64,000 nt of DNA from Arcicella aurantiaca (GCF_003148625.1 NZ_QGGO01000001.1:124001-188000); one strand, 5' to 3'. Shown: positions 1 to 9,063, counted from the first letter of the stretch. A program made the numbers and translations. Notes: generated by a model from the sequence alone, not told the origin.

Positions 1-1032
1 GTAGAAGCCGTTTTTACTCAAAATAATATTGCCATTTTCAACATCGGACAAGTAGTTGAAGGGGATTCGGTTACGGTTAAAAATAATGCTGATTCATTTA
101 CGTTCAATGTATCGGAATTAAGAGATACTTGGTATAAAACTTCATTCCTTTTAGATTCAAGACAATCGAAAAATGGAACTTCTTTGGAGCGTTATACCAA
201 CTACAAAAATCAACCATTGACTTATACTTTCCCTGCTCAATTTGACGGAAAGAAACCAGTGATTGATGCTTCAAAACCAAGACCAAAAGCGGCTATTATT
301 CGTGAAAAAGGTTCAAACTCAGAGCGTGAAATGGCAAATGCCATGTTCTTGGCAGGTTTTGATGTAAAAGACGTTCACATGACCGATTTAATTTCTGGTC
401 GTGAAACTTTGGAAGATATTCAGTTTATCGGTGCCGTTGGAGGTTTTTCAAATTCAGACGTTTTAGGTTCTGCCAAAGGTTGGGCAGGAGCGTTCTTGTA
501 CAACGAAAAAGCCAATACTGCTTTGAAAAACTTTTTCAAACGTGAAGACACGCTTTCGGTGGGTATTTGTAATGGTTGTCAGTTGTTGATGGAATTGGAA
601 TTGATTAATCCAGACCATGAAGTTCACGGAAAAATGCAGCACAACGTTTCGCATAAACACGAAAGTATTTTTACTTCGGTGAAAATTCAGCCAAATAATT
701 CGGTGATGCTTTCTACTTTGGAAGGAGCAACTTTGGGCGTTTGGGTGTCGCACGGAGAAGGAAAATTCAATTTGCCAGCTTCAGAAGACCAATATAATAT
801 CGTTGCAAAATATGGTTATGAAAGTTATCCTGCCAATCCAAATGGTTCAGATTATAACACGGCTATGATGTGTGATTCAACGGGAAGACACTTAGTAATG
901 ATGCCTCACATCGAGCGTTCAACTTTCCCTTGGAACTGGGCAAATTACCCAGGAAGAGGACAAAAAGACGAAGTTTCACCGTGGTTAGAAGCATTCGTGA
1001 ATGCTAAAAAATGGATTGACGCTCAGGCGTAA
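1..1032 (+). CDS. purL: Phosphoribosylformylglycinamidine synthase, C-terminal part (5'-truncated by window edge)
   Basis: Reading frame 1 is open from the first base, so this is the 3' end of a longer gene. PurL makes FGAM from FGAR, glutamine and ATP in purine synthesis. The visible part holds the tail of the synthetase region followed by the class I glutamine amidotransferase domain. GICNGCQ contains the nucleophilic Cys and PHIERSTFPWNW carries the His/Glu of the triad. The region beginning KAAIIREKGSNSE is typical for the start of the PurL glutaminase domain, so this is the large fused-type PurL rather than a separate PurQ. A strong hairpin lies about 110 bp downstream. Nothing is unusual in the visible portion. 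Confidence 0.95.
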   Translation, partial: VEAVFTQNNIAIFNIGQVVEGDSVTVKNNADSFTFNVSELRDTWYKTSFLLDSRQSKNGTSLERYTNYKNQPLTYTFPAQFDGKKPVIDASKPRPKAAIIREKGSNSEREMANAMFLAGFDVKDVHMTDLISGRETLEDIQFIGAVGGFSNSDVLGSAKGWAGAFLYNEKANTALKNFFKREDTLSVGICNGCQLLMELELINPDHEVHGKMQHNVSHKHESIFTSVKIQPNNSVMLSTLEGATLGVWVSHGEGKFNLPASEDQYNIVAKYGYESYPANPNGSDYNTAMMCDSTGRHLVMMPHIERSTFPWNWANYPGRGQKDEVSPWLEAFVNAKKWIDAQA

Positions 1033-1143
1033 TTAAGTACAAGGACGATTCAAGATTTACGATTTACGATTGCCATAAGTCTGATTATCAGCGATTTATG
1101 GAGTCTCAGGGTAGTGTTCTATTTTGTCCCATTGCTTATAAGC

Positions 1144-1179
1144 AAAACGGCACAAAAGATTTTTCTTTTGTGCCGTTTT
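1144..1179. terminator. Bidirectional intrinsic terminator between purL and the Rpn-like gene
   Basis: A perfect 15-bp stem (1144-1158 with 1165-1179) around a 6-nt loop is A-rich on the left and T-rich on the right. It can therefore end transcription from purL and from the convergent gene ending at 1224. Confidence 0.8.
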
Positions 1180-1223
1180 TTGTGAGTTGATAATATGATT
1201 AATCTATTTCGGATTTGCGAATA

Positions 1224-2096
1224 TTATTTTCCTATTTCGATTCGTATTTCTTCAATTTGTCTTAACGAAAGTCCAGTAATATCTGCAATAAATTGGTTGT
1301 CTGCCCCTTTAATAATTGCATTTTTAGCTATCTCTACATTCCTGTTTTGTCGGACAATGTCTTCTGCTTCTGATTTTAGAGAAAGAATCTCACTCGCTTT
1401 ATAATGCAAATAATCCAAATAACGATTATAACTAAACTGGTCGTCTTCTGGAAGTCGCATATAGTCCAAAACCTCACCAGCCTCTTTAAGTCCTTTTGCT
1501 TTAAACTCATCTTTCACTTCACTGTTTTTCAAGAAGTAAATCCATTCGTCTAAATTGTCTTTTGCGATGTCGTTAAACTTATTTACTTTGATAATATAAA
1601 ACTCAGGGAATATATCCGAAACTTTATCTTTTGAAAATGCTGTTTTTTGTTTGTCGGAAAGCGTTAATGTATCATTTTGATGAAGTCCGAAAAAATTTGT
1701 GCTACCCTTATAAACATAATCTTGTCCTTGACCAAGGTCAAAATAGACAATATTGATAGAAATTACCTTTTTAATTTCAGAGTAAGCTTGCCCCAATGAC
1801 AAGTTTTCTGTCAAGGCCTTTGAAGCTCCGTAAGCCATTCTGTGAAAAAAATCAATCTCGTAAGTGTTTTGAATCTCAACAACAATTAACTCATTTTTAG
1901 AGTTTTGTGTAAGAATATCCACCCGATTAAACTTGTCGTCTTCGGTGTCTTGATTACTCTCACTCTCCAATATTTTTTCAATACGAATATCTTCAAATAG
2001 TAATTCACTTAAAAAACCCTCTAAAACGCCAAAATTGGCTTTATTTCTCAAAAGTCTTTTAATTGCCCAGTCAAATCGAATTAATTTTTTGCCCAT
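1224..2096 (-). CDS. Rpn-family recombination-promoting nuclease / PD-(D/E)XK putative transposase
   Basis: This 290-aa protein looks like the PDDEXK nuclease family transposase group (Rpn/PF12784-like). The N-terminus (KLIRFDWAIKRLLRN) and the FHRMAYGASKAL segment are family hallmarks. The nuclease core is visible as Asp60 in RVDILTQ followed by Glu74-x-Gln76 in VVEIQN, i.e. D-x13-ExQ. The C-terminal ~70 residues are helical, with a segment (FIADITGLSLRQIEEI) that resembles a small helix-turn-helix tail often seen in these proteins. Rpn proteins of E. coli are DNA endonucleases that stimulate RecA-independent recombination; whether this copy is active is inferred from retained motifs. It stands alone between purL and a large gene-poor region, as expected for a mobile or domesticated singleton. 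Confidence 0.85.
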   Translation of the reverse strand: MGKKLIRFDWAIKRLLRNKANFGVLEGFLSELLFEDIRIEKILESESNQDTEDDKFNRVDILTQNSKNELIVVEIQNTYEIDFFHRMAYGASKALTENLSLGQAYSEIKKVISINIVYFDLGQGQDYVYKGSTNFFGLHQNDTLTLSDKQKTAFSKDKVSDIFPEFYIIKVNKFNDIAKDNLDEWIYFLKNSEVKDEFKAKGLKEAGEVLDYMRLPEDDQFSYNRYLDYLHYKASEILSLKSEAEDIVRQNRNVEIAKNAIIKGADNQFIADITGLSLRQIEEIRIEIGK

Positions 2097-2599
2097 TTTC
2101 TTTAATTGTCAATGCTGTAAATTTACGATTTTTATTTTAGTATTTCTTTTTTGTTCATAGTTGTTACGTTTCTTATGCACGATGGCTGGTTTGGTGACAT
2201 CTATGAGACGATAAAGAATATCTGTATAGTCTTACTCTATTTATTAATAGTAAATATCAATTTGAATTATATTTCATTGCGTATTAAGTTTGCCATCGAA
2301 AATCAATACAAACAATAAGCGATAATATATGATGCTAAAAAACAGATAACTCTCTCAGAATATTTTTTCAGAAGTAAAACTATATTCACTAACACTAATT
2401 AAAACAGCGTTGAAGTAAGTCGGGCAGGATTTATTTTGACGCTGTTGCTGTTTCCATTGCTCTATTAATTTGGTCATTCTATCGACACATATCGGTAAAA
2501 GCGTCATGTCATGATACAAAATTTGAGGAAAATATCGTAATTTGTTGTGATAAGAACTTTTCAAAAACACAACTAATTTTCACAACAAATAAAAAACGG
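2097..2599. other. Gene-poor 503-bp intergenic region
   Basis: No convincing intact gene is seen. The region carries the 5' sides of the Rpn-like gene (minus) and the TonB-dependent receptor (plus), so both promoters should lie here. One short minus-strand open frame at 2355-2570 may be a gene remnant and is listed separately. Confidence 0.6.
2355..2570 (-). pseudogene. Possible cytochrome P450 fragment (very tentative)
   Basis: A 71-codon open frame contains a segment around VDRMTKLIEQWK preceded by KLRYFPQ. By eye this resembles the helix B'-C stretch of P450s (family pattern: F-x-x-x-L-x-x-F-x-P, then a hydrophobic helix ending in LIEKW). No heme-binding Cys motif, ExxR or I-helix is present, and the downstream part does not continue the family. 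If real, it is a short decayed fragment and not a working gene. It could equally be chance. Confidence 0.2.
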
Positions 2600-5026
2600 A
2601 TGCTTAAAAATTTACGATTCGTCTTGCTTACTAACCTTTTAACTTATTGCTTGATTTTCATTGCTTTGACTGATGTTTCTGCCCAAAATAGAGAAATCAA
2701 ATTGCCAATGTTAGATGGTAAAGTAACAGACTCTAAAACTGGAGAACCTATTGTTGGAGCAACAATTTCATTAGATTTTAAAAAGACAGGAATTACTACC
2801 GACACCGCTGGCTATTACCAATTATTTTTGCCTAATGGCGAATATGTTATCAAAGTTAGTCATGTTGGTTATAAGCCTTTTAGAATAAAATTGTTCCTAA
2901 ATGCTGACAAAAAATTGGACGTAACTTTAGAAGACGTAACCAAAACTTTGGAAGAAGTCATTGTGTCAAGTCAGGCTACTCGGAAAGATATTCAAACGCC
3001 TTCTTTGGGTGTTACGCTTTTGAGTATTAAGGGAATTAAAAAATTGCCTGCCATGATGGGTGAAGTTGATGTAATTCGTTCGCTCCAAACACTTCCTGGA
3101 GTATCGTCTGTGGGTGAAGGCTCTAATGGAATTAACGTTCGTGGAGGTGCTATTGACCAAAATTTAATCTATATCGACGAAGCTCCAATTTTCAATCCAA
3201 CTCACCTTTTTGGCTTATTTTCGGTTTTTGCCTCTGATGCTATTCGTGAATTGGAATTGTACAAAGGAGGAGTCCCAGCCCGTTTTGGAGGACGTTCCGC
3301 TTCAATTTTAGATATTAAAATGACCGAACCCAATCTTGAAAAATTCAAGATGTCGGGGGGAATTGGTTTAGTGTCAAACCGTGCAATGGTTGAAGTGCCA
3401 ATTATCAAAGATAAATTATCTATTTTGGCAGCAGGGCGTCTATCTTATAATGACTTTTGGTTTAAACTATTGGGTACAGATAATATCAAAAATACCCGTG
3501 CGAATTTCTATGATTTAGCTACAAAAGTTTTTTATCGTCCTAATAAGAATAACACCATTTCGCTTTCTACTTATATTAGTCACGATTATTATCAGGTAGA
3601 TTCTTTGTTTAGTTTAGAAAATGTTATTGCCAAACAAACCCAATTTACTTACGGACATCTTAATTTTTCTGGACGTTGGAGTCATTATTTTAACACACGT
3701 TTAAGCATGGACGTTCTGGGAGTTGTGAGTAATTATAAAACACGTACTTATTCGCCAGATAGTGTAAATAGAATTGATTTGAATAATAATATCAATTACA
3801 AAAACTTGAAAATCAACTTTGATTTTAACCCCAACGATAATCATAAAATCAATTTTGGATTGTCTGGAGTTCGCTACGATATTGCACCGGGAATGTTAAA
3901 TAAAGATGTGAAATCAAGAGTGGCTACGGTAATTTTACCCGACGAACAGTCTATGGAATTGGCGGCTTTTATAGATGATGAATACAAAGTAAGCAAAAAA
4001 TTTACGATTCAAGCAGGGCTTAGATATGCTCTTTTCATGAATTTAGGTCCATATTCAATTAGAAAATATATTGATGGACAACCCCGAACGACAAATACTC
4101 AAATAGGTACGGAAGAAATTGGGAGTGGTTCGGTTGAAAAAAGTTATGGAGGTATTGAGCCAAGAATTGCCATGAAATATTCTATTGGGGAAAATTCGAC
4201 CATTAAATTAGGTTATAACAGAATGCAACAATTTATCCAATTGCTTTCTAATAATACAACTCCTTTGCCAACTGCTCGTTGGAAAACCTCCGACACTTAC
4301 ATAAAGCCTCAACGTAGTGATTTTATTTCTTTAGGATATTTTAAAAATATTAAGGAAAATGTCTATGAGTTATCTGCCGAAGGATATTACCGTGAAACCA
4401 ATAATGTGTTGGATTATATTTCTGGGGCAAATTTGCAGTTGAATAATGCCATTGAAACCCAAGTCGTTTCTGGGCAAGCCAAAGCTTATGGCTTAGAATT
4501 GATGCTTACCAAAAAACGTGGCGAAATGAGTGGCTGGATTAGCTATACCTACGCACGTTCATTACAACAAGTACGTGGAGATTTCCCCGAATTACAACAA
4601 ATTGCTCACGGAAATTGGTATCCGTCCAACTATGATAAACCGCATACCGTAAACGCAATGATAAATATTCAGCCAACAAAACACCATAGTTTTGCCTTTA
4701 CGTTTGCGTATAATACAGGGCGTCCGTTTTCATCTCCTTCTGGATTATTTCAGATTGATAATAAGAAATATCCAGTTTATGAAACTCGTAATAATGACCG
4801 AGTTTCGGATTATCACCGTCTGGATTTTTCTTGGACGATAACCAATCCAAGTTTGAAAGAAAGACGTTGGGAAGGTTCGTGGACTTTTACGGTTTATAAT
4901 ATTTACGGACGTAAAAATGCTTATTCTGTATTTTTCAAATCTGTACCAGCAGGCATACAGCCTTACGAACTGAGCGTTTTTGGAGCTCCATTGATTTCAT
5001 TAACATACAATTTTAAATTTTTATAG
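2600..5026 (+). CDS. TonB-dependent outer-membrane receptor with N-terminal carboxypeptidase-like domain
   Basis: This 808-aa protein has an N-terminal signal peptide (hydrophobic stretch ending near VSAQNR). A CarboxypepD_reg-like beta-sandwich at about residues 33-115 (GKVTDSKTGEPIVGATI) follows. A plug domain at about 135-230 contains GVSSVGEGSNGINVRGG and LIYIDEAPIFNPTHLFG, and a long beta-barrel runs to a C-terminal aromatic residue (YNFKFL), the Omp-targeting signal. It is shorter than SusC proteins (~1000 aa), lacks a SusD partner and matches the FecA-like/DUF4249-associated receptors of Bacteroidota. The downstream lipoprotein at 5151 is probably co-transcribed. The substrate is unknown; iron chelates or other scarce nutrients are the usual guess. 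Confidence 0.9.
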   Translation: MLKNLRFVLLTNLLTYCLIFIALTDVSAQNREIKLPMLDGKVTDSKTGEPIVGATISLDFKKTGITTDTAGYYQLFLPNGEYVIKVSHVGYKPFRIKLFLNADKKLDVTLEDVTKTLEEVIVSSQATRKDIQTPSLGVTLLSIKGIKKLPAMMGEVDVIRSLQTLPGVSSVGEGSNGINVRGGAIDQNLIYIDEAPIFNPTHLFGLFSVFASDAIRELELYKGGVPARFGGRSASILDIKMTEPNLEKFKMSGGIGLVSNRAMVEVPIIKDKLSILAAGRLSYNDFWFKLLGTDNIKNTRANFYDLATKVFYRPNKNNTISLSTYISHDYYQVDSLFSLENVIAKQTQFTYGHLNFSGRWSHYFNTRLSMDVLGVVSNYKTRTYSPDSVNRIDLNNNINYKNLKINFDFNPNDNHKINFGLSGVRYDIAPGMLNKDVKSRVATVILPDEQSMELAAFIDDEYKVSKKFTIQAGLRYALFMNLGPYSIRKYIDGQPRTTNTQIGTEEIGSGSVEKSYGGIEPRIAMKYSIGENSTIKLGYNRMQQFIQLLSNNTTPLPTARWKTSDTYIKPQRSDFISLGYFKNIKENVYELSAEGYYRETNNVLDYISGANLQLNNAIETQVVSGQAKAYGLELMLTKKRGEMSGWISYTYARSLQQVRGDFPELQQIAHGNWYPSNYDKPHTVNAMINIQPTKHHSFAFTFAYNTGRPFSSPSGLFQIDNKKYPVYETRNNDRVSDYHRLDFSWTITNPSLKERRWEGSWTFTVYNIYGRKNAYSVFFKSVPAGIQPYELSVFGAPLISLTYNFKFL

Positions 5027-5150
5027 AAGCTTAGTAGGGATTGGTTTTAGAGATTAGTGTTGTCATGAGCTTGATTATCAATAAATTATGATAGCGTTAG
5101 TCTCTGATTAATTACTAATGACCAATTTGCCATACACAGAAATTATTCTC

Positions 5151-6290
5151 ATGAAAAATAAATTTCCTATATATTTTATACTTTTATTGGTCTTAGCTGG
5201 CTCATGTATTACGCCAATTACAGATTTTACGCAGGTATCATCTCTGAGTTTTTTATCAGTTGAAGCATCATTAACTGACCAAGCGGGACCTCAAAAAGTA
5301 CGTTTGTATATGTCTTCCGAGAGATTGACAGGAGCATATTTTACCCCAATAAGCAAAGCTAAAGTGTATTTTTTAGATGAAAAAGGTGTGCGAGAAGACC
5401 TCACCGAATCAAGTTCATCTAAAGGAACATACGTTTCATCAACCACTTTTGCAGGACGTGTGGGCGGAAGTTATACGCTAAATATTGAAACTGCCGAAGG
5501 GAAAAAATATAAATCAGTGGCTGAAACAATGAAGGCCGCTCCAGAAATTGAAAACGTCATTACTCGTTTTGAAATTTTGGATAATTATGCCAAAGGCGAC
5601 CCTCGAAGAGCAGGATTTAATATTTATTTAGATTTTCAAGACCCCAATACTTTAGGCGATAATTATCAATGGTATTGGAAACATTATCAACGTGCTGATA
5701 TTTGTGAAACTTGTGTAGGTGGAAGTTATGATTTCTTCAAAAATACTTGTGTTATGCCACGTGTGCCAACTGATAAAACCTTGAACTATAAATGTGATGG
5801 AGATTGTTGGGATATTACTTTTTCGACAGACATTAATATTCTTTCAGATGCTTATTTGAATGGACAAAGAGTAACAGGAAAATTAGTGGCAAGACTTCCT
5901 TTTGATGGTATTTCGCCTTATTATTTACAGTTAGAACAAAGGTCAATTACTGCCAATTCTTATAATTATTATCAAGGACTTAAAACGCAAACTCAAAGCA
6001 ACGGAACATTATTTGACGTACCTGCCGAAACACGATTTAGTTATAATATCAAATCAACGACCAATCCAGAAGAGAAAATTTTAGGCGTTTTTGATGTGTT
6101 TGCAGTGCGTAGAAAAATCTTTTATATCGACCGTTCTTTGTCTAATACACAAGGAGAATTGCCAACTACCAAAAAACTTGAAGGAGATATTTATACTTGC
6201 CCAATTGGTTTAGCTAACTGTAAAGAACTGGTACAATGTTACGACGGTTTGTATAGAACGCCATTTAAACCCGCAGGCTGGAAAGAATAA
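5151..6290 (+). CDS. DUF4249-family outer-membrane-associated lipoprotein
   Basis: The start at 5151 (MKNKFPIYF) is preferred over an in-frame ATG at 5118, because it places a proper lipoprotein signal at the N-terminus: a hydrophobic core followed by the lipobox LAGSC. The mature ~360-aa protein has the DUF4249 layout: an Ig-like N-terminal part (VEASLTDQAGPQKVRLYMS), a GGSYTLNIET strand and a C-terminal region with several Cys pairs (CETCVGG, CDGDCW, CPIGLANC) that could form disulfides. DUF4249 proteins nearly always follow a TonB-dependent receptor, as here (124 bp apart), and are thought to act as its surface lipoprotein partner. The ligand cannot be told from sequence. Confidence 0.85.
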   Translation: MKNKFPIYFILLLVLAGSCITPITDFTQVSSLSFLSVEASLTDQAGPQKVRLYMSSERLTGAYFTPISKAKVYFLDEKGVREDLTESSSSKGTYVSSTTFAGRVGGSYTLNIETAEGKKYKSVAETMKAAPEIENVITRFEILDNYAKGDPRRAGFNIYLDFQDPNTLGDNYQWYWKHYQRADICETCVGGSYDFFKNTCVMPRVPTDKTLNYKCDGDCWDITFSTDINILSDAYLNGQRVTGKLVARLPFDGISPYYLQLEQRSITANSYNYYQGLKTQTQSNGTLFDVPAETRFSYNIKSTTNPEEKILGVFDVFAVRRKIFYIDRSLSNTQGELPTTKKLEGDIYTCPIGLANCKELVQCYDGLYRTPFKPAGWKE

Positions 6291-6291
6291 A

Positions 6292-6390
6292 TAGACTTCC
6301 TGCGAAAGTGTTTTATGCTTGAAAAATTTTCTCTATTTGTAGTTGAAAAGATGTTGTTTTACGACTTAAAACATTTTCGTAGGAAGTCTA
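6292..6390. repeat. MITE-like inverted repeat between DUF4249 gene and hemH
   Basis: A 24-bp left arm (6292-6315, TAGACTTCCTGCGAAAGTG...) pairs with 6367-6390 with two mismatches, separated by about 50 bp of AT-rich loop. The ends are TAGACTTCC/GGAAGTCTA. Its size and structure fit a small non-autonomous element, or a long hairpin terminator for the gene ending at 6290. Confidence 0.6.
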
Positions 6391-6466
6391 ATAAACAAAG
6401 TGACGTATTTTATGGTTAATTTTGAGTCTGAATAGACATAATAACCGTAAGTCTTATAAAAACATT

Positions 6467-7531
6467 ATGCAAACCATTGAACCACAAACATTGTCAGAGT
6501 CTCAACAAGAAAATAAATTTAAAACAGGTGTATTAATTGTCAATTTGGGTACTCCTGACTCTCCTAATACCCCCGATGTTCGTAAATATCTTCGTGAATT
6601 CTTGATGGATGGACGAGTGATTGATATTCCTGCTATTGGTAGATGGCCTTTAGTAAATTTGATTATTGCTCCATTTCGTTCTCCTAAATCGGCTAAAATT
6701 TATAAAGAATTATGGGAAGACAGAGGTTCACCGCTTAAATTTTACGGAGAAGATGTTGAGAAAATGCTTCAAGATAGATTAGGGGATGATTACGTCGTAA
6801 AATTAGCGATGCGTTATCAATCGCCAAGTATGGATGAAGGCTTAGAGCAATTCAGAAAATCAGGTTTTCAGAAAATTATTGTTGTGCCGTTCTTCCCTCA
6901 ATATGCTTCTGCAAGTACAGGTTCGGTGTTTGAAAAAACCATGAAAATAATGTCAGGTTGGCAAATTATTCCTGAAATAAAATTCACGAATACCTTTTTT
7001 GACCATCCTAAATTTATACAACATTTTGCCGATACCGCCCGAAAATATATGGCAGAAACCAACTTTGAACATTTCCTTTTTAGTTATCATGGATTGCCAG
7101 AAAGACAAATGACCAAAGGTGATTGTACTGGAAATACGTGTAAATTTGGCTCTTGTTGTGATACCCTTCATTCAATGAATCAATATTGTTACAGAGCTCA
7201 ATGTTTTGCTACAACACGCTTGATGGTGAAGGAGTTAGGTTTGAAAGAAGGCACATACACAACGTCGTTTCAGTCTCGTTTGGGCAGTGACCCTTGGATA
7301 AAACCATATACTGATGACGTAATAAAAGATTTGGCAAAAGCAGGTACAAAGAGTGTTTTGGCATTCTCACCAGCTTTTGTTTCTGATTGTTTAGAAACGA
7401 CCATTGAAGTAGGAGAGGAGTACAAAGAGATTTTTGAAGAACATGGCGGTGAACATTGGCAATTGGTAGAAAGCCTTAACAATTCACCACTTTGGGTAGA
7501 TTTATTAGAAGATTTAGTAAGAAAATCTTAA
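6467..7531 (+). CDS. hemH: Ferrochelatase
   Basis: HemH inserts Fe2+ into protoporphyrin IX (or coproporphyrin III in some lineages) as a late heme step. The ATG at 6467 (MQTIEPQTL) is preferred to an upstream TTG at 6422. Visible signatures are the N-terminal GVLIVNLGTPDSP, the Pro-rich FFPQYASASTGSV loop, the metal-binding His near residue 208 in FSYHGLPERQ, and the acidic CLETTIEVGEEYKE motif near the C-terminus. The region just after HGLPER holds a dense Cys set (GDCTGNTC, GSCCD, YCYRAQC), absent from E. coli-type enzymes, which could bind a metal or Fe-S centre. At ~354 aa it is close to normal length. It stands as a single gene with terminators downstream. Confidence 0.95.
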   Translation: MQTIEPQTLSESQQENKFKTGVLIVNLGTPDSPNTPDVRKYLREFLMDGRVIDIPAIGRWPLVNLIIAPFRSPKSAKIYKELWEDRGSPLKFYGEDVEKMLQDRLGDDYVVKLAMRYQSPSMDEGLEQFRKSGFQKIIVVPFFPQYASASTGSVFEKTMKIMSGWQIIPEIKFTNTFFDHPKFIQHFADTARKYMAETNFEHFLFSYHGLPERQMTKGDCTGNTCKFGSCCDTLHSMNQYCYRAQCFATTRLMVKELGLKEGTYTTSFQSRLGSDPWIKPYTDDVIKDLAKAGTKSVLAFSPAFVSDCLETTIEVGEEYKEIFEEHGGEHWQLVESLNNSPLWVDLLEDLVRKS

Positions 7532-7535
7532 TACC

Positions 7536-7561
7536 CCGACAGTGGCTTTTCGCCCTGTCGG
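7536..7561 (+). terminator. Probable hemH terminator
   Basis: A 7-bp stem CCGACAG/CTGTCGG just after the stop codon is followed by a T-rich stretch (GGTTTGTTTTATT). Confidence 0.5.
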
Positions 7562-7602
7562 CGGTTTGTTTTATTATTTGAGATGTATAAAATAAAAAGC
7601 AT

Positions 7603-7638
7603 AAAAATGGCACGAATTCAAAAGTTCGTGCCATTTTT
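7603..7638. terminator. Strong intrinsic terminator
   Basis: A perfect 14-bp stem (7603-7616 with 7625-7638; core ATGGCACGAA) with an 8-nt loop is flanked by A-run and T-run. It sits between hemH and the permease gene, backing up the weaker hairpin at 7536. Confidence 0.8.
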
Positions 7639-7701
7639 GTGTATTCAAATTATTTATAGAAAGAAATCAATCGACCAATAACAGATTTCCAATTACCGCT
7701 T

Positions 7702-8595
7702 ATGATTTACTTAGCTCTCAGTGTATTTTTCTCCGTTTTATTGCTCATCAATTTTCGTGTTCATCCACGTTTTGGAGTTAATACTTTTCAAGCAATTATT
7801 CTCAATTATCCTGTTTGCTTTTTGACAGGTTTAATTTTCTTACCAAGTACCCAACATTTTTCAGTTGATTTTGCACAGCCATCAACACTTTTCGCCATGT
7901 TATTGGGAGTTGGTTTTGTGGTAACTTTTTTATTATCAGGAGTTTCAACACAAAGAATGGGCATTACGGCTACGTCATTGGCAAATAATATTTCCTTGGT
8001 TATTCCTGTGATTTTTAGTTTGGTTGTATTAAAAACAAGTCAGAATTTTGATGGATTAAACTATTTGGGTTTAGTCTTAGCCATCGTTGCAGTTGTTTTG
8101 AGTACCTTAAAAAAAGAAGAAAATACAGAAAACCGTTCCGTAAAAACATCAGATTGGTTGTTGCCGATTGCCGTATTTACCATGTACGGAATTACCAATA
8201 CCACTTTCAATTTCTTGAATGCTAAATATGTAACTGCTTCTGGAAATACCATTCCGTTTACCTTAACTATTTTGATAGGTTCAATCGTTTTTGGAGGTAT
8301 TGTCTTGACTTTGAGAGTGATACAAGGGAAAGAAAAACTGGAATTAAAAAGTCTTTGGGCCGCATTTCCGTTAGGTATTCCTAATTTTTTATCTTTCTAT
8401 TTTTTATTGAAAGCCTTAGATGCTTTTCAGAATAATGGAGCATTTGTTTTGCCGATTTACAATATCAGCGTAATTCTAATTTCTGCTTTTATAGCCTTGA
8501 TTTTCTTCCAAGAAAAACTGTCAAATCTCAATAAAATTGGCTTGGCTTTAGCAGTTATCGCTATCGGATTGATTTCGTATCAAGGACTTGTGTAA
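7702..8595 (+). CDS. EamA/DMT-superfamily permease
   Basis: This 297-aa integral membrane protein has about ten hydrophobic segments arranged as two repeats, the usual size and layout of drug/metabolite transporter (EamA) proteins. A typical C-terminal half is visible (NNGAFVLPIYNISVILISAF then FFQEKLSNLNKIGLALAV, the Gln/Glu-rich loop before the last helix). It acts in the inner membrane as a solute exporter or antiporter. The substrate cannot be predicted from sequence, and neighbours give no clue because terminators separate it from hemH. Confidence 0.85.
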   Translation: MIYLALSVFFSVLLLINFRVHPRFGVNTFQAIILNYPVCFLTGLIFLPSTQHFSVDFAQPSTLFAMLLGVGFVVTFLLSGVSTQRMGITATSLANNISLVIPVIFSLVVLKTSQNFDGLNYLGLVLAIVAVVLSTLKKEENTENRSVKTSDWLLPIAVFTMYGITNTTFNFLNAKYVTASGNTIPFTLTILIGSIVFGGIVLTLRVIQGKEKLELKSLWAAFPLGIPNFLSFYFLLKALDAFQNNGAFVLPIYNISVILISAFIALIFFQEKLSNLNKIGLALAVIAIGLISYQGLV

Positions 8596-8597
8596 CA

Positions 8598-8613
8598 CGG
8601 ACAGCCTTGTCCG
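8598..8613. repeat. Short palindrome CGGACA-GCCT-TGTCCG, REP-like
   Basis: A 6-bp perfect stem follows a TGTAACA flank. The same flank begins the CAGAC...GTCTG palindromes at 18.3 and 61 kb. A degenerate relative lies at 58352-58400. It may be a sequence variant of the REP family, or simply a weak terminator for the permease gene. Confidence 0.4.
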
Positions 8614-8658
8614 AATTCTACTTCTATTTACTTCTAAATCAATACTCATAAAGGTGAA

Positions 8659-9063
8659 ATGTATTCTATAATCGTAGAAAGAGCTATCTCAAAATCATTT
8701 TTTACAGTAAAAAATACCGTTTTGGATATCCATAAATATGCTAAATGGTGGAAAGAATATAAGCCAACTATAAACACGGAAGGTGATATAATTGCTTTTT
8801 CCCCTGTGCCATTTTTTAGTATTGAGCTTGTCCTAATAGAACTAAAGGATAATTCTATAAAGTTTGAATACCGAAATGCTCCTTTTATTGGATTTGGTAC
8901 TTGGGAAATTTTGGAAATTAACCAAAACTGTACCTCAGTAAGCTATAAAATTGAAATAAAAGGTAAAAGCATATTTTTTGATAAGTTAATTCGGTCAGCA
9001 TTTTTTGTAAAAAAACACCAATTCGATATTTTTAAATTGATAAACAAACTTGAATACCTATGA
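8659..9063 (+). CDS. Small SRPBCC/START-like protein (inferred), partner of COQ4-like gene
   Basis: This 134-aa soluble protein is not confidently assignable. The pattern of an N-terminal strand (YSIIVERAISKSF), a short helix (NTVLDIHKYAKWWKEYKP), a string of beta strands (IIAFSPVPFFSIELVLIEL, IKFEYRNAPFIGFGTWEIL) and a long C-terminal helix (HQFDIFKLINKL) is that of the helix-grip SRPBCC fold. Such proteins bind hydrophobic ligands in a central cavity; COQ10 is one member. The stop overlaps the start of the next gene by 4 bp (ATGA), so the two are translationally coupled and probably work together. Fold assignment is inference only. Confidence 0.5.
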   Translation: MYSIIVERAISKSFFTVKNTVLDIHKYAKWWKEYKPTINTEGDIIAFSPVPFFSIELVLIELKDNSIKFEYRNAPFIGFGTWEILEINQNCTSVSYKIEIKGKSIFFDKLIRSAFFVKKHQFDIFKLINKLEYL

